Positions 46,586 to 56,775 of a stretch of DNA of 64,000 bases are shown here, piece after piece. The DNA is from Myxocyprinus asiaticus (Eukaryota > Chordata > Actinopteri > Cypriniformes > Catostomidae). The translations under genes and the position numbers were made by a program. Below the pieces are notes generated by a model that saw only the letters and a list, made by a program, of their open reading frames with translations, was not told the origin of the DNA and did no database searches. The stretch spans positions 24,712,931-24,776,930 of the forward strand of contig NC_059372.1 in NCBI RefSeq assembly GCF_019703515.2. Reading direction: 5' to 3'. Each line of letters starts with the position of its first letter. Within the stretch, counting starts at the first letter, position 1.

Positions 46586-48154
46586 CATGCAGTGCATTCA
46601 GAAAGTATTCAGACCACTTCTTTTAATGAAAAATGAATTAACTTATGCTAAAATGCTTTAAAATATAAAAAAAAAAAAATTCACATCAATCTACACTTCA
46701 TACCCCATAATGAAGCAAAAACCAGATTTTTTATAACTTTGCAAATTTATTAAAAAGAAAAAAACTGAAATATCACATTGACATAAGTATTCAGACCCTT
46801 TGATATGACACTTGAAATTTAGCTCAGGTGCATCCCATTTCTCTGTTTCTACACTTTGATTGGAGTCCACCTGTGGTAAACTCAATTGATTGGACATGAT
46901 TTGGAAAGGCACACACCTGTCTATATGAGAGCAAACACCAAGCCATGAGGTCAAAGGAACTGCCTGCAGAGCTCAGAGACAGGATTTTGTCGAGGCAAAG
47001 ATCTGGGGAAGGCTACAAAAAAATTCCGGCTACATTGAAGGTTACCAAGAGCACAGTGACCTCCATAATTCTTAAATGGAAGAAGTTTGGAACAACCAGG
47101 ATTATTCCTTGAGCTGGCCACCTGGCCAAACTGAGCAATCGGGGGAGAAGGGCTGTGGTAAGAGAGGTGACCAAGAACTCAATGGTCACTCTGGTTGAGC
47201 TCCAGAGATCATATGTGGAGATGGGAGAAACTTGCAGAAGGACAACCATCACTGCAACACTCCACCAATCTGGGCTTTATGGCAGAGTGGCCTGACGGAA
47301 GCCTCTCCTCAGTGTAAGAAACATAAAAAAGCATCTAAAGGATTCTCAGACTATGAGAAGCAAGATTCTCTGGTCTGATGAAACGAAGATTGAACTGTTT
47401 GGCCTCAATTTCAAGGGTTATGTCTGGAGGAAACCAGGCAGCCCTCATCACCTGCGCAGTACCATCCCAACGGTGAAGCATGGTGGTGGTAGCATCATGC
47501 TGTGGGGGTGTGTTTTTCAGCGGCAGGGACTGGGGGACTGATCAGGGTTGAAGGAAAGCTGAACTAAAAATACAGCAAAATACAGAGATATCCATTATGA
47601 AAACCTGGCCCAGAGCGCTCAGGACCTCAGACTGGACCAGAGGTTCACCTTCTAACAGGACAATGACCCTAAGCACACAGCCAAGACAATGCAAGAGTGG
47701 CTTAGGGACAGCTCTGTGAATGTCCTTGAGTGGCTCAGCCAGAGCCCAGACTTGAACCCAATCAAACATCTCTGGAGAGACCTGAAAATGGCTGTCCACC
47801 GACAGTCCCCATCCAACCTGACAAGAGCTTGAGAGGATCTGCAGAGAAGAATGGCAGAAAATGCCCAAATCCAGGTGTGCAAAGCTTGTCGCATCATACC
47901 CAAAAAGACTTGAGGCTGTAATCGCTTCCAAAGGAGCCTCAACTAAATACTGAGTTAAGGGTCTGAATACTTACAACAATGTGATATTTCAGTTTTTCTT
48001 TTTAATAAATTTGCAAAGTTATCAAAAATCTGGTTTTTGCTTTGTCATTATGGGGTATGGAGTGTAGTATAATTTAAGGCATTTTAGCATAAGGCTGCAA
48101 CATATCAAAATGTGAAAAAAAATGAAGGGATCTGAATACTTTCTGTATGCACTG
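46586..48154 (+). mobile_element. Tc1/mariner element, full length but inactive
   Basis: Inverted repeats of about 200 bp lie inside TA dinucleotides (46584-46585 and 48155-48156). The outer motif CAGTGCATTCAGAAAGTATT and its inverted partner CAGTGCATACAGAAAGTATT are repeated internally (AAGTATTCAGACCCTT near 46785; AGGGTCTGAATACTT near 47958), giving the IR/DR arrangement in which the transposase has two binding sites per end. The length of 1.57 kb is normal for a complete Tc1 element. Confidence 0.95.
46945..47953 (+). pseudogene. Tc1 transposase pseudogene with mutated catalytic Glu
   Basis: From ATG at 46945: MRSKELPAELRDRILSR, the paired-like DNA-binding domain, stops at TGA 47110-47112 and TGA 47293-47295 (both where the family has CGA Arg). 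An open part follows with [11 protein letters not shown] (first Asp, about 47372) and [10 protein letters not shown]. Further changes: a TGA at 47539, the second Asp in [10 protein letters not shown] (about 47660) preceded by a stop, and [10 protein letters not shown] at 47755-47784, where the catalytic Glu of NPIEHLW is Lys (AAA, 47764-47766). It ends KGASTKY then TGA at 47951-47953. The total length is one base off a multiple of three. It cannot encode an active DDE transposase. Confidence 0.95.
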
Positions 48155-48156
48155 TA

Positions 48157-48809
48157 GGCTGCAACTTTGTGTGCTATACAAAAAATGCTAAGCATGGGAC
48201 ACTTAGGAAACAATGGACCTTTTACAGACCGATGACGCGTTTCCACCTTATTTAGCATTGAAATTTGGCAAACTTTTTTATATTGGCAATTTGTTTTTAT
48301 GACTTAGTTATATTACCCTGAAATACGTTTTAAAAATAGGAGTTACCACAGCTGCGATTAGGTTTCTAATACAACTGCTGAGGGAGTGACAGAAAACTCT
48401 TTCTCTCTTCTGATTGCTGTAATCCACTGTCTCTCTTTTTTTATTCTTTGGAAAGCTGTGAAAGCATAATAGTGGATTTTTTTAATTTGCTGAAATAGGT
48501 AAGCAAAAATGTATATTTGATGTGGTCTTCCATTTACCGCTATACATGTTTACCCCACTATTGTTTACTTTTCTCATTCCAAGCCCAGATATGTGAAAAG
48601 GGACCATTGGTTTCTGTGGAGATTTACATATTTGGCATATTGCTAAGCTTATGATCAAAATCATAATAATCAAAATAAAAGAGTTGATTTTTAATAAGAT
48701 TAATTTAATTTATTAATCAGTTTTAATTTTAAATATTGAATTAAATACAGTAAGTTTTTTTTTTTTATGATCAATGTTCCTCCCACTTCATTGCATTTTT
48801 CTTTTTTTT
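48157..48809. other. Intron 2, nothing recognised
   Basis: AT-rich sequence between the Tc1 element and the ACCATGG cluster. Confidence 0.4.
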
Positions 48810-49065
48810 TGCGGAAACCGTGGTTTTACTATACTAATATTGTAGTAACCATGGTTAATTTTGTGGTTACTATGGTTTTCGTAAAGATTCCATGGTTCAG
48901 TAACCATAGTTGAACTGTGGTATTTTTATTAAAACCATAGCAACCACAAATGCATGCATTTAGTTACCTTACTTTTGGTTTTCCTGTATTATTACTATGG
49001 TTTCATACAAATATCATGGTTAAAATATGATTACTGTAGTAAAACCATGGAAAATGTCAGGGCTC
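48810..49065. repeat. Cluster of AACCATGGTT / CTATGGTTT motifs
   Basis: More than ten spaced, partly palindromic copies (for example TAGTAACCATGGTTAATTTT and GTAAAACCATGGAAAATG) form a self-complementary tract that ends about 240 bp before exon 3. Similar motifs occur in the hAT-type elements at 5.9-6.3 and 30.9-31.0 kb, so it is probably a transposon end. Confidence 0.7.
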
Positions 49066-49301
49066 CTGACATTTATCCCTTCATACTGGAACAGCCTTTG
49101 TGTCGGGAGCATGCCTATGATACCTTAATTCTGCCTATGTAGGCAGCTCCCTAGGTTTTGGAACAAAGCGAATGTGTCTTTAAGGGTTTGAAATCAAAAT
49201 GAATGTTCCATAAATATGCAAATAGCACAAAAAACATGCTTTTAGTAGTACAATAGCTACAAACATCATTTATTTACACATGATCTTTGCTTTGGTTTCA
49301 G

Positions 49302-49986
49302 TGGGAAGAGGTGAGCGGCTACGATGAACACATGAACACCATCCGCACTTACCAGGTGTGCAATGTCTTTGATGCCAACCAGAACAACTGGGTGCGCACC
49401 AAATACATCCGGCGGCGAGGAGCCCAGCGCATCCATGTGGAGATGAAGTTCTCTGTGCGAGACTGCAGCAGCATCCCTAATGTTCCTGGCTCCTGCAAGG
49501 AGACCTTCAATCTCTACTATTTTGAGGCTGACTCTGAAGTAGCCACCAAGGTGTATCCAGCATGGATGGAGAACCCCTGGATCAAGGTGGACACCATTGC
49601 AGCCGATGAGAGCTTCTCCCAGGTGGACTTGGGTGGACGTGTAATGAAGATCAACACGGAAGCACGCAGTTTCGGGCCTGTGTCTCGTAATGGCTTCTAC
49701 TTGGCCTTTCAGGATTATGGAGGCTGCATGTCACTCATCGCAGTGAAGGTTTTCTATCGCAAGTGCCCCCGAATTATTCAGAATGGGGCCGTCTTTCAGG
49801 AGACCTTATCTGGGGCAGAGAGCACCTCTCTGGTGTCGGCTCGGGGCACTTGTATACCTAATGGAGAGGAAGTGGATGTACCCATTAAACTGTACTGCAA
49901 TGGGGATGGGGAGTGGTTGGTACCTATCGGGCGCTGTGTGTGCAAGGCAGGGTATGAGTCTGTGGAGAATGGGACTATGTGTGCAG
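49302..49986 (+). CDS. ephb2: ephb2 exon 3: ephrin-binding domain and start of the Cys-rich region
   Basis: This 685-bp exon (228 codons plus one base) lies between the acceptor TTTGGTTTCAG (AG 49300-49301) and the donor GCAG|GTAAGT. It is open throughout and starts [20 protein letters not shown]. It covers nearly all of the globular ligand-binding domain: [52 protein letters not shown] and [20 protein letters not shown]. It then enters the sushi/EGF-like Cys-rich linker ([38 protein letters not shown]). [23 protein letters not shown] and CPRIIQNGA separate EphB2 from EphB1, B3 and B4. All expected cysteines are present. The receptor sits in the plasma membrane and binds ephrin-Bs, guiding axons and setting tissue boundaries. 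Later exons (rest of the ectodomain, kinase, SAM) are outside the window. Confidence 0.97.
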
Positions 49987-50483
49987 GTAAGTTGTGTTGA
50001 TTATTGAATATGATTAGTATTTGGAGTCATTTAATTTACTTTAAAGGTTTGCCAATCTTGTCTGGTCTGGTTTTGATGCACACACTGTATGAATGTGCAG
50101 TTGTTTCCTTTAGGAGATGTTTCTACCTAACATGAACCATAAAAATAATTTTCTTAATGTAGTCAGGTTGTTCCAGTCATTTAAAATTATATTTTTGACT
50201 TGAATAAAGGATAACATACTGTCTGCTGGTTGTTATCATGAATCAAACCCAGACAAGGTAATCAGAAACCTGAAACAAATCTGAGGGGTCTTTTATCATC
50301 CTTAAGGGGTTTATTTTGCAACAAATAGCCTAAGCAAAGTTTGATTTCGGCACCTCTAAAGCACCCCAAAAAAAAAAAACAAACAAAAAAAAAGATACAT
50401 GGATGAATTAAGTACATCTAAAAAAATCATGTATTCACAATAAACCTTTTCCATAAGACATGATGCATGCAATTGCAAATGTA
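49987..50483 (+). other. ephb2: Start of ephb2 intron 3
   Basis: The donor GTAAGT is followed by AT-rich sequence. The next Eph exon (about 156 bp, Cys-rich) was not found before 64000, so intron 3 exceeds 14 kb. Confidence 0.6.
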
Positions 50484-50669
50484 CACTGGCGCCCAAAAAT
50501 TTGGAATAATGTACAGATTTTGTTCTAATGAAAATACATTTTTACTTTTATTCACCAAAGTGGCATTCAACTGATCACAGTGTATAATCAGGACATTAAT
50601 AACTTGAAAAATTACTATTACAATTTTAAAAAAATTGTTCAGAACTTCTTAAACTACTTCAAAGAGTTC

Positions 50670-51370
50670 TCATAAAAAAAATCCTCCATGTGCAGCAATG
50701 ACAGCTTTGCAGATCCTTGGCATTCTAGCTGTCTGTTTGTCCAGATACTCAGGTGACATTTCAACCCACACTTCCTGTAGTTCTTGCCATAGATGTGGCT
50801 GTCTTTTCGGGCACTTCTCACGCACCTTACTGTCTAGCTGATCCCACAAAAGCTCAATGGGATTAATATCCAAACAATCTTTTCCAATTATCTGTTGTCC
50901 AATGTCTGTGTTTCTTTGCCCACTCTAACTGTTTCTTTTTGTTTTTCTGTTTCAAAAGTGGCTTTTTCTTTGCAATTCTTCCCATAAGGACTGTACCCCT
51001 GAGTCTTCTCTTTACTGTTGCACATGAAACTGGTGTTGAGCGGGTAGAATTCAATGAAGCCGTCAGCTGAGGACATGTGAGGCATCTATTTCTCAAACTA
51101 GAGACTCTGATGTACTTATCGTCTTGTTTAGTTGTACATCTGGCCTTCCACATCTCTTTCTGTCCTTGTTAGAGCCAGTTGTCCTTTGTCTTTGAAGACT
51201 GTAGTGTACACCTTTGTATGAAATCTTCAATTTTTTTGGCAATTTCAAGCATTGTATATCCTTCATTCCTCAAAACAATGATTGACTGATGAGTTTCTAG
51301 AGAAAGCTGTTTCTATTGTTTTGTTTTTTTGCCATTTTTGACCTAATATTGACCTTAAGACATGCCAGAC
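50670..51370 (-). pseudogene. Tc1-type transposase pseudogene missing the catalytic centre
   Basis: On the minus strand, KETAFSRNS-type start sequence near 51310 leads into WKARCTTKQDDKYIRVSSLR (51150) and LEWAKKHRHWTTDNWKRLFG (about 50875). It then joins directly to DINPIELLWDQLDSKVREK, with QNARMPRICKAVIAAHGG-type C-terminal sequence ending near 50670. The stretch from the first catalytic Asp (WSDE) to just before NPIE is deleted. Only the Glu motif is left, so the product could at most bind DNA. Confidence 0.85.
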
Positions 51371-51411
51371 TGTTGCATACTGTGGCAACTCAAAAAAACT
51401 ATTTAAAAAAA

Positions 51412-51822
51412 AAAAATTATCCCCTTTTCTCCCAATTTGGAATGCCCAATTCCCACTACTTAGTAGGTCCTCATGGTGGTGCGGTTACTCACCTGAATCC
51501 GGGTGGTGGAGGACAAGTCTCAGTTGCCTCCGCTTCTGAGACCGTCAATCCACACATCTTATCACGTGGCTCGTTGTGCAACACACTGCCTAGAGCCTGT
51601 GGAGGCTCATGCTACTCTCTGCGATCCACGCATAACTTACCACGCGCCCTATTGAGAGCAAGAACCACTAATCGCGACCACGAGGAGGTTACCCCATGTG
51701 ACTCCGGGTAAATTTCGTTGCTTAGGAGACCTGGCTGGAGTCACTCAGCATGCCCTGGATTCGAACTTGCAACTCCAGGAGTGGTAGTCAGCGTCAATAC
51801 TCGCTGAGCTACCCAGGCCCCC
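51412..51822 (-). mobile_element. tRNA-derived SINE (copy 4) inside the Tc1-type element
   Basis: The minus strand starts GGGGGCCTGGGTAGCTCAGC with the B-box-like GTTGCAAGTTCGAATCCAGG. The body ends CCAAATTGGGAGAAAAGGGG. The neighbouring Tc1 sequence (CAACTCAAAAA to the left, AAAGACAATGTTAAGC to the right) is continuous in the copy at about 62225-62265, which gives the empty site. Confidence 0.9.
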
Positions 51823-52214
51823 AAAGACAATGTTAAGCTTCATTTAACGAATCAAATAGCTTTCAACTGTGTTTGATATAATGGCAAGTACCAAATTAGC
51901 AATTTAGCATGATTACTCAAGCATAAGGTGTTGGAGTGCTGGCTGCTGGAAATGCATGTCTGGATTTGATAAACAAAATGACTTTTTTCAAATAGTGATG
52001 GTGCTGTTTTTTTACATCAGTAATGTTCTGACTATACTCTGTGATCAGTTGAATGCCAGTTTGGTGAATTAAAGTACCAATTTCCTTCTGAAACAGCAGA
52101 ATCTGTACATTATTCCAAACTTTTGACCGCCAGTGTATATCATTTACATTCAGTCTGATGTGTATTTATGTAATGACAGAGAGGAAGAACAGTATAATGT
52201 CCCCCCTGAATGCA

Positions 52215-52216
<2 letters not shown>

Positions 52217-52261
<45 letters not shown>

Positions 52262-52275
52262 ACGCACACACACGT
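52217..52275. repeat. (CA)n microsatellite
   Basis: About 59 bp of CA dinucleotides with two interruptions. Confidence 0.95.
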
Positions 52276-52485
52276 CACAGAGTTATACTATTGAGAGCTG
52301 CCCTTTATGTACAACACATTCACTGGCTTTCCCACTCAAGCTTATGAAAGCCAGTTGAAAGACATCAGGCCATTGTGGCTTCATCTCTGCCTGTGTCTGT
52401 CCATGTGCAGCAGTTTTCTTCAGTCACACTCAGTGTTATTTCAGACTAAAAGCATTGCACACACAAATACACAATCACATTTATA

Positions 52486-53848
52486 GAGATAGTTCACCCA
52501 AAAATGAATATTCTGTCATAATTTTCTCACCCTTACTCTTTGTTACAAACCTGCATGACTTTCTTCTGTAGAACACAAAAGGTGAAGTTTTGAAGAATAT
52601 CCTGGCCCCTTTTTTCTGTCAACTCTCATACAAAATAAAATAAAAAAAAGAACCATAAAAGTGGTTCAACAACCTGTGTGCTTTATAAGTCTTTTGAATC
52701 AATTTGATACCTGCCTCTAGCTCTTCTTGGTACGTTTGTGAGAGTTCTTGAGAGAAGTAGCAATGTCCAGTTGGTAAATGATTTTTTATTTTTTTATTTT
52801 TTTATTTTATTTTTATTTTTTTTATTTTTTTTTTTGTCATATCTGAATCAGTTGATCCAGTTGTCAAAACTGGTCTAAATGATTCATTCATGAATCAGAC
52901 TGATCTGGTTCTGAAGTTTAACTCAATGACTCAATTATCCAGTTGAAATGGATAAAGGGATAGTTCACCCAACAATCTAAATTCTCTCATAATTTACTCA
53001 CCCTCATGCCATCCCAGACTTTATTTTTTCTGCAGAATGCAAATGAAGATTTTGGAAGAATATCTCAGCTCTGTAGGTCCATACAATGCAAGTGAATTGT
53101 GACCAAAAAGCACATAAAAACAGCATAAAAGTAATCCATACTACTCCAGTGGTTTAATCAATGTCTTCTGAAACGATCAGATCAGTTTTGGGTGAAAACC
53201 GGCCAAAATGTAACTCCTTTTTCACTATAAATATTGACTTCAGCAGTCTCCTTGGTGATCATGATTGCAAGTTTGATTATTCTTCCTAGCACCATCTAGT
53301 GCTCTGTGCATGCGTCAAGCACTAGGAAGTGTAATCGTGCTTGAAATCATGATCGTGCCTAGAGACTACAATGGCAAGGTGTACAGTGAAAAGGAGTTTT
53401 GGTCTGTTCTCACCCAAAACCGATATGATTGTTTCAGAAGACATGGATTAAACCACTAGAGTCATATGGATTACTTTTATGCTGCTTTTATGAACTTTTT
53501 GAGCTTGAAAGTTTTGGTCACCATTCACTTGCATTGTATGGACCTACAGAGCTGAAATATTCTTCTTAAAATCTTTGTTTGTGTTCTGCAATAAAAATAA
53601 AGTCATACATATCTGGGATGGCATGAGGGTGAGTAAATGATAAGAGAATTTAGATTTTTGGGTGAACTATCCCTTTAACAGCTCACTGGAGGGGAAGATT
53701 ATTAGTGAATAACAGCCAATTCACTTTTATTATATGAAAAAGAGTGGCCAGGATGCTCTCCAAAAATTAAATCATACATGTTTGGAACAACATGAGTGTG
53801 AGTAGATAATGACAGAATATCATTTTTGGGTGAACCAATCCTTCAAAA
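52486..53848. mobile_element. Outer palindromic MITE containing a second palindromic MITE
   Basis: The left arm GAGATAGTTCACCCAAAAAT through GAAGAATATCCTGGCCCC is mirrored by the right arm GTGGCCAGGATGCTCTCCAA through CATTTTTGGGTGAACC (53727-53840). Between the arms lie about 350 bp of unique spacer, T-rich tracts (52780-52840) and the inner MITE at 52952-53678. Confidence 0.65.
52952..53678. mobile_element. Inner palindromic TTAA-type MITE
   Basis: The ends are TAAAGGGATAGTTCACCCAA and its inverse TTGGGTGAACTATCCCTTTA. The arms of about 350 bp pair almost end to end (ATCTCAGCTCTGTAGGTCCATA near 53065, inverted near 53545; CCAGTGGTTTAATCAATGTC near 53147, inverted near 53445). It is the same family as 4796-6916. 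No coding capacity. Confidence 0.85.
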
Positions 53849-54059
53849 CTGCTATCATAACACAAGATTATGGAGTTTTTCTTGCATGATTTGACATGGA
53901 AGTAGTCCTGTTTTTGAGAGCACAAGAGGCCAGTAATGAAAAGAATCCACTCAGTTGTACAGTAATGCTGCCTAGATAGGTTTGAATGAATAGAGCGATT
54001 TAGGAGGAAAAAGGTGTTTTTTTCCATCCTCGCTCAGCACTTGACTGATATGATTACAT
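53849..54059. other. Intronic, nothing recognised
   Basis: Short unassigned spacer. Confidence 0.35.
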
Positions 54060-54460
54060 TCAAGGAGAGCACGGTCGCAATGTGGGAGTGAATTTGGCAG
54101 AGTACTCCTGGGTACTGTTGACAGAATCTAAATTACTAATATCCCCCCATCTGGAGCAGCTGATGGATGGAAATCGGCAATATCCTGGGCGAGCACAAGG
54201 CAGACCGTCTCTTTTATTTCCCCTGGTGTTAATCCTCCTCGCTGCCACCGCTTTAATGACATGCCTAATTGACTAATTTGGAGTGTGCGGGGGAGCTGGG
54301 TGGATGCTTCAGCGCTGCCCTCCATGGCGAGTCCATTCAAAAACTAATGAATCCCCCTGTGGTTGTTAAGCGAGGACTGCATGTAGACAAATGGATCTAT
54401 GAGTTCCAATTTACGTCCCTGAAGGAAATATGCAGTAGCAATATTCATTAATGTGAAGTA
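54060..54460. promoter_or_regulatory. Candidate conserved noncoding element A in intron 3
   Basis: About 400 bp, repeat-free, with balanced GC inside AT-rich intron. It has several homeodomain-like cores (CTAATTGACTAATTTG near 54266; GCAATATTCATTAATG near 54438) and no coding frame of substance on either strand. Position and composition suggest an enhancer; conservation is untested. Confidence 0.3.
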
Positions 54461-55139
54461 GGGACATAATGGTCTAATTGATAGCAAGCTTAACATGTAA
54501 TTCTGTTATATTGTAATATGTTCTGTGTTATTGTAGAAAATCGGAACAGTGGTACATTACCAGATGCTTTAAAAGGCGGTATAACGTCAAAAGCCCTATG
54601 TAAATTATTTAATCAATGGATACATATTTTCAACGACCTATTGATATATTGAAATTACCTTTAATAAATGCTGTAAAAGTATTGTTCAGTGTTAGTTCAT
54701 ATTAACTAATGTAGCTAAGTAATGTTAAAGTAAACATGTTATCCATGCCTTTGTTGGAGAATTATGACTTTTTTATAGTTTTTGACCCATTCTTACTAGT
54801 GTTTCCAAGAATATCATAAATCATTATTGCAATCCCAACAAAACTTCTACTATGGTGGCCACTTAAATAAATTTACCTTGGTGACAAATTGAAATCTGCA
54901 GAACTTACAACAATAATGTTCAGTGCTCAAAAATGCAAATATTTAAGTTTGCAAGGCATTAAAACACATGTACAGTATATAATCAACAAATGTAAGTTGT
55001 ATTGACAATGCAGCACTAGCCCAAAAATCAAGTGACAATTCCGTTAACTGAGCCGAAACTTTATCACACAGGCCTCGGCCATTGAACCATCTTTATTGTT
55101 GCTCTTCCTTATATTTACTCGTTAAAATATGATTGAACA
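54461..55139. other. Intronic gap
   Basis: A one-arm relative of the GTTAAC-type MITE lies at about 54660-54740 (GCTGTAAAAGTATTGTTCAG, TTAGTTCATATTAACTAATG). Nothing else was recognised. Confidence 0.4.
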
Positions 55140-55530
55140 TGATTCCAAAATTATAGGAGCAGCCTGACCACACAATTTGGGAAATAGCATTTAGATCTGT
55201 CTTATGCCAGGAATATTCTCTCTGCAGTCAAGAGCTGAGACTCACCCCCACCTATTTAATAAGTAATTATAGTGGGCGCATTAATTCACTTAATCCTGCC
55301 CGACCTTCCTACCCTCTCCGTTCTTTTCCAGATACTATATGCACTTCAGCCCTCTTGCTGTCCTTCAGGTGTGGGTTTGTGCTCTCACCCGTGATGAGTA
55401 TTATTGACCGGCCCTCTAGATTGCATTTCATAAGTAATTACATAGTCCTCATGCTTCAGTCTCTGGTTGTATTAACGTGTAATGATTATAAATAGTGAAA
55501 TTTAATCGGGCACTGTTGAATTACTTTTAC
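55140..55530. promoter_or_regulatory. Candidate conserved noncoding element B in intron 3
   Basis: Repeat-free, with multiple TAATTA-type cores (AAGTAATTATAGTG near 55261, CATTAATTCACTTAATCC near 55279, AAGTAATTACATAG near 55433) between GC-richer pieces. No coding frame. Candidate homeodomain-responsive enhancer by inspection only. Confidence 0.3.
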
Positions 55531-56639
55531 TGAATGGAACTGGACTGCGGCCCACTCCTCTAGTCATGCTCGCTTATATCTTAAAACAAGATGAATGTTG
55601 ACTGAATGCTTATATTGTGTATATTGTGTTGACATAAAATCAATAATTCCTCTACGGAATTCTGCAATGTGCATTTATTTCAGTATGTTGAACTCTCAAT
55701 TAGGGGTAATGGTTTTGTTATCTTGTTATCTTGTAGTTTGAATATGGTATTTTATTATCTAGGGAGTACCTTAGGCCTAAAATGCAATTTTTACTTTGTT
55801 GGAGTGTAATTACAAAGTAAAAAGCTTACAATTAATCAAGACTGTATATTCTTTATTATGTAAATCTGAAGTGCTTGTATTTGCTATCCTGCAATGGATG
55901 TCTACTGATAAATGTATCTATCTTTTAATCTTCAATGTCACTCTTGTCAGTTACAGTGGACAATTTCAGATAAAAGGCAACACAGAAAACTTAGTGACCT
56001 TTGTGAAACACGGCTGCTGTTTAAAAGCTTTGGTTTCATGTATTTTATTAGCTGGATAATGTATTCGGATGGGTATGGTGTACGTACACTATAAATCATA
56101 TTGCGATAACACTTCTCATATTCAGCAAATGGAGGTCACAGTGGGCAGTTCGTCTTTACCTCATCAGTTTACATAACTTTCATGACTTTAGTTATTTTTC
56201 TGAAATACAGAGAGAGGTATAAAAGGATCACCTTGGCTACTTCGGTGTCAACACCTAGATAATGATTACAGAATACCAGGCATATGATATATTTAGCCTA
56301 ACATAGGTATTGAATGTGTCTCTGGATGTAATCATATATAGGAGTGAATGCGTGGTCTGGGAAGTCCCAAGATGAACTTTGTTATGCGGAATGGAAGTAT
56401 AGAGAGGTGCTAGAGCCTGTCTGCAGGACTGACTTTATCAGTTACAGCTCTAATCCAATCTCAGCAGCACATTGCTGCAGGGAGGTCATTGCAACCTTAT
56501 TTGTTCCTATGTCGTAGGATGTATTTCAATTTGTTTCACCACAGCGATGAATGGAAAGATGCTGCAAGCGAACAATACAAAAAATCGAATCAGTTTTGTT
56601 ATTATGAAAAAGCATTTGTCCATGCATAAAAAAAAAAAA
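55531..56639. other. Intronic, nothing recognised
   Basis: No repeat ends or exon signals were identified. Confidence 0.35.
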
Positions 56640-56675
56640 ATATTTGTATACATACATACATACATATATGCATAC

Positions 56676-56750
<75 letters not shown>

Positions 56751-56775
56751 TATACATATAATTATTATTATTATG
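56640..56775. repeat. Compound microsatellite (CATA)n-(GT)n-(TA)n-(ATT)n
   Basis: CATACATACATA, then a GT run, then about 46 bp of TA, then TACATATA and ATT repeats. Confidence 0.95.

Larger units (their letters stand above)
46310..49301 (+). other. ephb2: ephb2 intron 2
   Basis: A 2,992-bp phase 0 intron from GTGAGG to TTTGGTTTCAG. More than half is the Tc1 element at 46586-48154. Confidence 0.9.
50484..52135 (-). mobile_element. Tc1-type element, internally deleted and carrying a SINE
   Basis: The ends CACTGGCGCCCAAAAATTTG and (inverted) CACTGGCGGTCAAAAGTTTG lie inside TA dinucleotides (50482-50483, 52136-52137). The ends continue AATAATGTACAGATT and CACCAAAGTGGCATTCAACT. Removing the SINE at 51412-51822 leaves about 1.24 kb, short of a full Tc1. 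Confidence 0.9.

Noticed and set aside
47542..47942. Minus-strand frames of 129 and 96 residues
   Set aside because: Antisense shadows of the Tc1 transposase pseudogene.
49783..50007. 74-residue plus-strand frame
   Set aside because: Out-of-frame shadow of ephb2 exon 3.
52217..52275. CRISPR-like repeat array
   Set aside because: A simple CA microsatellite without spacers in a vertebrate genome.
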